From NCBI RefSeq assembly GCF_002093975.1, contig NZ_MSZZ01000005.1, positions 186,001 through 250,000 on the forward strand: a DNA stretch of 64,000 bases, read 5' to 3'. Numbering within the stretch: position 1 is the stretch's first letter; every line of letters starts with the position of its first letter. Positions 58,617 to 64,000 of the stretch are shown piece by piece. Position numbers and translations under genes: made by a program. The DNA comes from Thermoactinospora rubra (GTDB lineage: Bacteria; Actinomycetota; Actinomycetes; Streptosporangiales; Streptosporangiaceae). The notes beneath the pieces were generated by a model. It did no database searches. It saw only the letters and a program-made list of their open reading frames with translations, and had not been told where the DNA came from.

Positions 58617-59023
58617 TCAAGGCAGGGCAGCGGTCAGGTCGAGCTCGACGAGCTGGCCGGTGAAGCCCAGCCCCGCCACGCCCAGCAGGGTGCTCGCCGT
58701 GGTGGAGGCCGGGGCGAGCGGCGATTCCCGCAGCCGTCTCCACACCCCGGCCAGTACGGCGGTGTCCTCGCTGACGACGTAGATGACGGACCGGACCACC
58801 CGGTCGGGCCGTGCGCCGACGGCGGCCGGCGCGGTGAGGGAGTTGGCCACCACCTGGTTCACCTGCGCGTCCACGTCCCCCTCGCCGACCAGCTCGCCGC
58901 CCGCGTCCAGTGGGCACTGCCCGGCCAGGAACGCCAGCCGTACCGCCTCGACCAGGGTGACGTGGCTTGGCTGTAGCCGGGAGTGGGGTGGAGCGCGTCG
59001 GGGCTGATCCTGGTGATCGCCAC
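58617..59023 (-). pseudogene. RidA/YjgF-family gene with a frameshift
   Basis: The GTG at 59023 opens ITRISPDALHPTPGYS, a RidA-like N-terminus. After about base 58972 homology continues in another frame as HVTLVEAVRLAFLAGQCPLD and then AQVNQVVANSLTAPAAVGARPDRVVRSVIYVV to the stop at 58617. The two frames are offset by two bases, with the surplus around CAAGC at 58964-58972. Intact RidA proteins deaminate reactive enamine/imine intermediates. The gene is therefore broken, or the assembly carries an indel. It is divergent from the FGE gene. Confidence 0.78.
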
Positions 59024-59131
59024 GCGGCGATTATCCCGAGGTCCCGATATCTCCGAGGTCCCGAGGTCCCGGGTCGTCCGCCCAGGCGTCCGGAGGCCGC
59101 CCACCCGGGGTCCCGCTATCTTGGGCCTGCT

Positions 59132-60064
59132 ATGCATGACCGCCCCGCTCCCTGCTGCGCCCCTCCGGCCGTACGGCCCGCCGCCGGACGCGCAACCCCG
59201 TCCGGCATGCCGCCCGCCCGCCAGGACGGCGACCTCGACGGCATGGTCCTCCTCCCCGGCGGCGAGTTCCTCATGGGCGGCGACGACCCCGATGGCATCC
59301 CCGCCGACGGCGAGGGGCCGGTGCGGCCGGTGCGGGTCGAGGCGTTCCACATCGACGTCCACGCCGTGACCAACGACCGCTTCGCCGCCTTCGTCGAGGA
59401 CACCGGCTACGTGACCGAGGCCGAACGCATCGGCTGGTCGTACGTGTTCGCCGGGTTCCTGCCCGCGGCGCTGCGCCGTACCTCTCCCAGGCTTCCCGAC
59501 GCCCCGTGGTGGTGCGGCGTCGCGGGGGCCTGCTGGCGGCGGCCGGAGGGGCCGGGCAGCGACCTGGACGGCCGCGGGAACCACCCCGTGGTGCACGTGT
59601 CCTGGAACGACGCCGACGCCTACGCCCGGTGGGCGGGCAAGCGGCTGCCGACCGAGGCGGAGTGGGAGTACGCGGCGCGTGGCGGGCTGGAGCAGCGCCG
59701 CTACCCCTGGGGCGACGAGCTGGACCCGGGCGGGGAGTACCGGTGCAACATCTGGCGCGGGCGGTTCCCGGTCAAGAACACCGCGGCGGACGGCTACCGC
59801 GGGACGGCTCCGGTGGATGCGTTCCAGCCCAACGGGTTCGGGTTGTACAACGTGTCGGGCAACGTGTGGGAGTGGTGCGACGACTGGTGGACCACCGACC
59901 ACGCCGCGCCGCGCCCGGCCTCCGGTACGGCCAAGGCCATGCGTGGCGGGTCGTACCTGTGTCACGAGTCGTACTGCAACCGCTACAGGGTCGCCGCGCG
60001 CACGGCCAACACGCCTGACTCGTCGAGTGGCCACACCGGCTTCCGCTGCGCTCGCGACGCTTGA
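59132..60064 (+). CDS. Formylglycine-generating enzyme (SUMF1/FGE family)
   Basis: A 310-residue copper-dependent oxidase that converts a Cys in sulfatases to the catalytic formylglycine. Family features are MVLLPGGEFLMGGDDPDG, HPVVHVSWNDADAYARWAGK, LPTEAEWEYAARGG, NVSGNVWEWCDDWW and the C-terminal MRGGSYLCHESYCNRYR. The latter contains the active-site pair Cys277 and Cys282, as in the characterised Streptomyces FGE. ATG 59132 is the first start in the conserved register. No sulfatase gene is present in this window, so its substrate must be elsewhere. Confidence 0.93.
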   Translation: MHDRPAPCCAPPAVRPAAGRATPSGMPPARQDGDLDGMVLLPGGEFLMGGDDPDGIPADGEGPVRPVRVEAFHIDVHAVTNDRFAAFVEDTGYVTEAERIGWSYVFAGFLPAALRRTSPRLPDAPWWCGVAGACWRRPEGPGSDLDGRGNHPVVHVSWNDADAYARWAGKRLPTEAEWEYAARGGLEQRRYPWGDELDPGGEYRCNIWRGRFPVKNTAADGYRGTAPVDAFQPNGFGLYNVSGNVWEWCDDWWTTDHAAPRPASGTAKAMRGGSYLCHESYCNRYRVAARTANTPDSSSGHTGFRCARDA

Positions 60065-60268
60065 CGGGGGAGTCTCGCCGAGGCTCGCCGACGTTCCTGC
60101 TCCGCCGTACCGGACGCTGAGCTCCGCCGAGGGTGCGGGAGTCGGCGAAGCCGATAGCGAGGGCGGAACCGCGAGGCGTTCGAACGGCTGTGTGGATTCC
60201 CCGCGGAACACGCCTGGAAATCCGGACGTACGCTCCCAGGGCCACTACCCTGTGAGCAGGGAGGGGCA

Positions 60269-62017
60269 GTGACAGTAAACGGAGTGGCGAGCCGCAGCGA
60301 AGCGACCGTGACTGGTGAGACGGTCGGCAGGGTCCTCGGCACGCAGGCCGCCTCCCCGCTGTCCTTCTGGATCGGCCTGGAGCCCGGCAAGGTCGTCCAG
60401 CTCGACGACGTCGTGGTGACCAGGCGCGAGGTGCCCGGCTACGGGCCCGTGCTGGTCGCGGGCGTGGTGACGACCGTGGAGGCCAGGCACGAGGGCGCCG
60501 CCTACGACTCCGACGTGTTCCTGATCGCCGACGGCGCGCTGCCGGCCGCCGTGGTGGAGGTGGCCGAGGTGCGCGTCACCCGGGTCGAGCCCGAGGTGTT
60601 CGTGCCGCCGTTGCCGGGCGCGAAGGTCTACCTGGCCTCCTCGGGCGACCGGGACCAGGCGCTGTACTTCGACGTGATGGAGCGCCGCATCCCCCTCGGC
60701 ATGGGGCGCGACGGCCTGCCGCTGTATGTGAACTTCGACTTCCTCGACGGCACCCGCGGCGCGCACGTGTCGATCTCGGGTGTGTCCGGCGTGGCGACCA
60801 AGACGTCGTTCGCCACCTTCCTCCTCTACTCGATCTTCAACTCGGGCGTGCTGGGCGGCGAGGCGGCCAACACCAAGGCGTTGATCTTCTCGGTGAAGGG
60901 CGAGGACCTGCTGTTCCTCGACCACGCCAACACCCGCCTGGACGACGCCGCGCGGCGGGCGTACGACAGGCTCGGCCTTCCGGCCCGGCCGTTCGGCAGC
61001 GTCCACGTCTTCGCCCCGCCCCGGCCGAACGACCCCAACGGCGTGCCTCACGTCGCCGCCCGCACCCAGGGCGTGAGCGCCTTCTACTGGACGCTCGTGG
61101 AGTTCTGCCAGGAGGAGCTGCTGCGCTTCGTGTTCGCCGACGCCGACGACGAGCGCGCGGGCTACTCGCTGCTCGTGGGGCAGATCTCCGCCCGGCTCAA
61201 GGCCTGGGCCGAGCCGGTGGGCGACGGCGGCGCGGTCATGGTCAGGGGTACGGCCTGCCGTACCTTCTCCGACCTGGTGGAGCTGCTGTCGGACCAGCTG
61301 CAGGACGACGAGTCACGGCCGGAGTGGACCGGCGCGCAGACCCCGCTCGGCACGGTGAACGCCTTCCTCAGAAGGCTGCGCAGCGCGGTGCGGCCGCTGG
61401 CGCCGATCGTGCGCGGCGACCTGCCCTTCTACCGCAGCCACTCCATCAGCACCTCCGACGCCCAGGTCTCCATCGTCGACCTGCACAACCTGCCCGAGCG
61501 GGCGCAGCGGTTCGTGGTGGGCGTGGTGCTGCGCGGGGAGTTCCACCGCAAGGAGTCCTCGGGTACGGCCAGGCCGCTGCTGTTCGTCGTGCTGGACGAG
61601 CTCAACAAGTACGCCCCGCGCGAGGGCGACTCCCCGATCAAGGAGATCCTGCTCGACGTGGCGGAGCGGGGCCGGTCGCTGGGCGTGATCCTCATCGGCG
61701 CCCAGCAGACCGCCTCGGAGGTCGAGCGGCGCATCGTCGCCAACAGCGCGGTGCGGGTGGCGGGCCGCCTGGACCCGGCGGAGGCCACGCGGTCGGAGTA
61801 CGGCTGGCTGCCCCCGGCGGTCCGCGACCGGGCGACGATCGCCAAGCCGGGCACGATGTTCGTCGCCCAGCCGGAGATCCCGGTGCCACTGGCGGTCGCC
61901 TTCCCGTTCCCGGCGTGGGCCACCCGCCCCTCGGAGGCGGCGCCGGCGGCCGTCAAGACCACCCAGGACCCCTTCCAGGGCCTGCCCGGCGCCGAAGACG
62001 ACGTCCCCCCCTTCTAA
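60269..62017 (+). CDS. HerA-like DNA translocase ATPase
   Basis: A 582-residue HerA/FtsK-superfamily ATPase: N-terminal beta-rich HAS-like barrel (about 15-110), then the motor domain. The P-loop is unusual, GVSGVATKTS (171-180), with Thr where the last Gly normally stands. Walker B is LLFVVLDELNK, the sensor-like Gln lies in ILIGAQQ, and an arginine-finger candidate is in NSAVRVAGRLD. HerA hexamers translocate DNA and assist Mre11-Rad50/NurA resection. GTG 60269 has GGGAGGGG upstream. sbcD starts 11 bases later, so it belongs to a herA-sbcD-sbcC operon; no nurA is seen before the window ends. Confidence 0.88.
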   Translation: MTVNGVASRSEATVTGETVGRVLGTQAASPLSFWIGLEPGKVVQLDDVVVTRREVPGYGPVLVAGVVTTVEARHEGAAYDSDVFLIADGALPAAVVEVAEVRVTRVEPEVFVPPLPGAKVYLASSGDRDQALYFDVMERRIPLGMGRDGLPLYVNFDFLDGTRGAHVSISGVSGVATKTSFATFLLYSIFNSGVLGGEAANTKALIFSVKGEDLLFLDHANTRLDDAARRAYDRLGLPARPFGSVHVFAPPRPNDPNGVPHVAARTQGVSAFYWTLVEFCQEELLRFVFADADDERAGYSLLVGQISARLKAWAEPVGDGGAVMVRGTACRTFSDLVELLSDQLQDDESRPEWTGAQTPLGTVNAFLRRLRSAVRPLAPIVRGDLPFYRSHSISTSDAQVSIVDLHNLPERAQRFVVGVVLRGEFHRKESSGTARPLLFVVLDELNKYAPREGDSPIKEILLDVAERGRSLGVILIGAQQTASEVERRIVANSAVRVAGRLDPAEATRSEYGWLPPAVRDRATIAKPGTMFVAQPEIPVPLAVAFPFPAWATRPSEAAPAAVKTTQDPFQGLPGAEDDVPPF

Positions 62018-62028
62018 GTAGGAGAAGC

Positions 62029-63168
62029 GTGAAGATCCTGCACACCGCCGACTGGCACGTGGGCAAGGTCCTCAAGGGCCGCTCGCGGATCGACGAGCAC
62101 CGGGCGGTGCTGCGCGAGCTGGTCGGCGCGGCCCGCGAGCACGACGTGGACGCCGTCATCGTGGCCGGGGACCTGTTCGACACCTCCGCCCCCACGCCCG
62201 AGGCCCAGTCGCTGGTGCTGCCCGCGCTGCTGGCGCTGCGCGAGGAGGGCCGCCAGGTGGTGGTGCTGGCGGGCAACCACGACAACCCGCACCTGCTGGA
62301 GGTCTACCGGCCCGTGCTGGGCGAGCTGGGCCTGCACGTGGTCGGCTCGTTCCGCCGTCCCGACGCGGGCGGCACGCTGGCCTTCACCGCCCGCACCGGG
62401 GAGCCGGTACGGCTGGCCGTCCTGCCGTTCCTGTCCCACCGCTACGTGGTGCGGGCGGCCGAGGTGCTGACCGGCACGCCCGCCGAGCACAACCGGGACT
62501 ACGCCGCGCGGATCGGCGAGCTGATCGCCGCCCTGACCGCCGGCTTCCAGGCCGACACGGTCAACCTCGTCGCCACCCACGGCACGCTGCCCGGCGGCCG
62601 GTTCGGGGGCGGCGAGCGCGAGGCGCAGTCGATCTTCTCCTACTACTTCGAGGCGACCGCCTTCCCGCCCGCCACGCAGTACGCAGCCCTGGGCCACCTG
62701 CACCGCCGCCAGCAGATGCCGGGCCCGTGCCCGATCTGGTACAGCGGCTCGCCGATCGCCGTCGACTTCGGCGAGGAGGCCAACACGCCGGGCGCGCTGC
62801 TGGTGGAGGTCTCGCCCGGCCGCCCGGCGGTGGTGCGGGAGCTGACCTTCTCCTCCGCTCGCCGCCTGCGCACGGTCAGGGGCACGCTGGAGCAGCTGGA
62901 GACGCTGGAGGCGGGCGACGACTGGGTCAAGGTGATCGTCGAGGAGAAGCCCCGGGTGGGGCTGGCCGACCAGGTCCGCGAGGTGCTGCCCGGCGCGATC
63001 GACGTCGTGCTGGACGAGCGGTTCCGCCCGGTGCGCGCCGTACGGCAGGCCGGCGGGGGCGCCCGCAGCCCGCGCGAGCTGTTCCGCGACTACCTCAGCG
63101 CCACCGGGCGGGAGGACGACCGCGTGGCCGCGCTGTTCGACCGGCTGTATGACGAGGTGACCGGCTGA
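62029..63168 (+). CDS. sbcD: Exonuclease SbcD (Mre11-type)
   Basis: The nuclease subunit of SbcCD, 379 residues, a metallophosphoesterase that degrades hairpins and blocked DNA ends. All five metal motifs are present: HTADWHVGK (Asp8, His10), AGDLFD, LAGNHDNP, ATHG and GHLHRR. The C-terminal capping region follows. GTG 62029 follows AGGAGAAGC, and the stop overlaps the sbcC start by one base (TGATG). It acts with SbcC and probably the upstream HerA-like motor. Confidence 0.95.
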   Translation: MKILHTADWHVGKVLKGRSRIDEHRAVLRELVGAAREHDVDAVIVAGDLFDTSAPTPEAQSLVLPALLALREEGRQVVVLAGNHDNPHLLEVYRPVLGELGLHVVGSFRRPDAGGTLAFTARTGEPVRLAVLPFLSHRYVVRAAEVLTGTPAEHNRDYAARIGELIAALTAGFQADTVNLVATHGTLPGGRFGGGEREAQSIFSYYFEATAFPPATQYAALGHLHRRQQMPGPCPIWYSGSPIAVDFGEEANTPGALLVEVSPGRPAVVRELTFSSARRLRTVRGTLEQLETLEAGDDWVKVIVEEKPRVGLADQVREVLPGAIDVVLDERFRPVRAVRQAGGGARSPRELFRDYLSATGREDDRVAALFDRLYDEVTG

Positions 63169-64000
63169 TGCGTCCCCTGCTGCTGCGTCTGGACGGCTTC
63201 GGCAGCTTCCGCGAGCCCACCGAGATCGACTTCTCCGACGTCGAGTACTTCGCGCTCGTCGGGCCGACCGGCGCGGGCAAGAGCACGATCATCGACGCGC
63301 TGTGCTTCGCCCTCTACGGCACGGTGCCGCGCTGGGGCAAGGAGAACGTGATCGCCCACGCGCTGGCGCCCTCGGCCGCCTCCGGCAAGGTCGGGCTGAT
63401 CTTCGAGAGCGAGGGGCGCCGCTACGCGGTCGTCCGGGCGCTGGCACGCGACAGTAAGGGCACGGTCCGCACCAAGGAAGCCAGGCTGGACGAGCTGGAC
63501 CCGCGCGAGGCGACCTTCGAGTCGGTCCTCAAACCGGTGGCCGAGGGCGACGACGTCACCGCCGAGGTGCAGCGCGTGACCGGGCTGGAGTACAGGTTCT
63601 TCACCCAGTGCGTGGTGCTGCCGCAGGGGGAGTTCGCCCGCTTCCTGCACGCGGCCCCGCGCGAGCGGCAGGACCTGCTCATCCAGCTGCTGGAGGCCGA
63701 CGTCTACGACCGGATCAGGCAGCGGGCGGTGCGCGAGGAGGAGACCGCCCGGCAGGCCGCCGCCTTCGCCCGCGACCAGCTCGCCCAGCTGGCCGGCGCG
63801 ACGCCGCAGGCCGAGCGGGAGGCCGAGGAGCGGGCGCTGGCGCTGCGCGCGCTGGCCGACGGCATCGGCACCGACCTGGAGCTGCTGCGCGCCAGGAACG
63901 CCGAGATCCAGCGGACCCAGGAGGCGCTGCGGGAGCTGACCGTGCGCATCACCGGGCTGCGGTCGCTCACGATGCCGCCCGAGGTGCCCACGCTGGCCGC
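63168..64000 (+). CDS. sbcC: ATPase subunit SbcC (Rad50-type), 5' part
   Basis: The first 277 codons of SbcC, an SMC-like ATPase that partners SbcD; the gene runs off the right edge. Walker A is VGPTGAGKST (31-40), followed by a typical ALYGTVPRW stretch and the conserved QCVVLPQGEFARFL (Q-loop region). After that the coiled coil begins (Glu/Ala/Arg-rich). ATG 63168 overlaps the sbcD stop. The zinc-hook and Walker B are beyond the window. Confidence 0.95.
   Translation, partial: MRPLLLRLDGFGSFREPTEIDFSDVEYFALVGPTGAGKSTIIDALCFALYGTVPRWGKENVIAHALAPSAASGKVGLIFESEGRRYAVVRALARDSKGTVRTKEARLDELDPREATFESVLKPVAEGDDVTAEVQRVTGLEYRFFTQCVVLPQGEFARFLHAAPRERQDLLIQLLEADVYDRIRQRAVREEETARQAAAFARDQLAQLAGATPQAEREAEERALALRALADGIGTDLELLRARNAEIQRTQEALRELTVRITGLRSLTMPPEVPTLA

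Overview
The window is high-GC, densely coded DNA with frequent GTG and TTG starts, TGATG/ATGA stop-start overlaps and smc next to ftsY. The gene families present include a SigR-type sigma factor, a MEDS/RsbW-like regulator, a DUF1023 hydrolase, DUF2079, TIGR03089, formylglycine-generating enzyme and a 6C-like RNA. This points to a filamentous actinomycete. A Streptosporangiales relative such as Nonomuraea is my best guess, from gene content only. It reads as chromosomal: housekeeping genes (smc, ftsY, typA, tRNA-Lys, sbcCD) alternate with regulator/transporter cassettes. I see no prophage, insertion sequence or CRISPR array.

Layout. 1-3.8 kb: 3' part of smc, then ftsY and a strong terminator. 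3.9-6.9 kb: a 24-codon peptide gene, a TPR protein and an MFS exporter in one orientation, a possible small-peptide system. 6.9-11.2 kb: mazG and a ferric-siderophore ABC importer, divergently transcribed from its binding protein across a DtxR/IdeR-like box. 11.2-16.9 kb: cysteine synthase/desulfhydrase-like enzyme, SigR-like sigma factor with no rsrA next to it, MEDS-HATPase protein, an EamA exporter with divergent XRE-cupin regulator, a polysaccharide deacetylase lipoprotein and DUF2461. 17-23.1 kb: two large membrane proteins and typA. 23.1-32.8 kb: TetR, TIGR03089, alpha/beta hydrolase, aldehyde dehydrogenase, a secreted coiled-coil protein, a RibD_C-like reductase, GNAT, a GH1 beta-glucosidase with divergent TetR, and an aldo/keto reductase with divergent MerR.

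32.8-44.5 kb: a penicillin-binding protein with degenerate SxN and KTG motifs, an ABC exporter, and a carbohydrate ABC importer (binding protein plus two permeases, no ATPase). The importer shares an operator sequence with a LacI regulator 5 kb away. This stretch also holds a wHTH regulator/MFS pair, a CynX-like MFS protein and an FhuF-type siderophore reductase behind a second IdeR-like box. 44.5-52.9 kb: glycerophosphodiesterase, a cysteine-dioxygenase-like cupin and an amidohydrolase opposite a second LacI regulator with a triple operator, a histidine/phenylalanine ammonia-lyase homologue with a Thr-type MIO motif, a holin-like membrane protein, ApbE-like, OsmC, a 6C-like RNA, a nucleoside hydrolase and tRNA-Lys(CTT).

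52.9-60.1 kb is the most disturbed part. It holds a beta-propeller protein, the scar of a deleted divergent tetR/hydrolase pair, a HIBADH-like dehydrogenase, a low-GC lipoprotein downstream of a WXG-like/DUF1023 hydrolase (possible effector/immunity pair), a frameshifted RidA gene and formylglycine-generating enzyme. 60.3-64 kb: a HerA-like ATPase followed by sbcD and sbcC, a DNA-end-processing operon cut by the window edge.

The clearest cross-talk is in regulation. Two IdeR-like boxes tie the importer at 7-11 kb to the FhuF reductase at 43.9 kb. Two copies of one LacI operator tie the regulator at 41.6 kb to the sugar importer at 36.3 kb. The best candidates for undescribed systems are the peptide/TPR/MFS cassette and the DUF1023/lipoprotein pair. 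Both are inferences from organisation and motifs, not proven functions.
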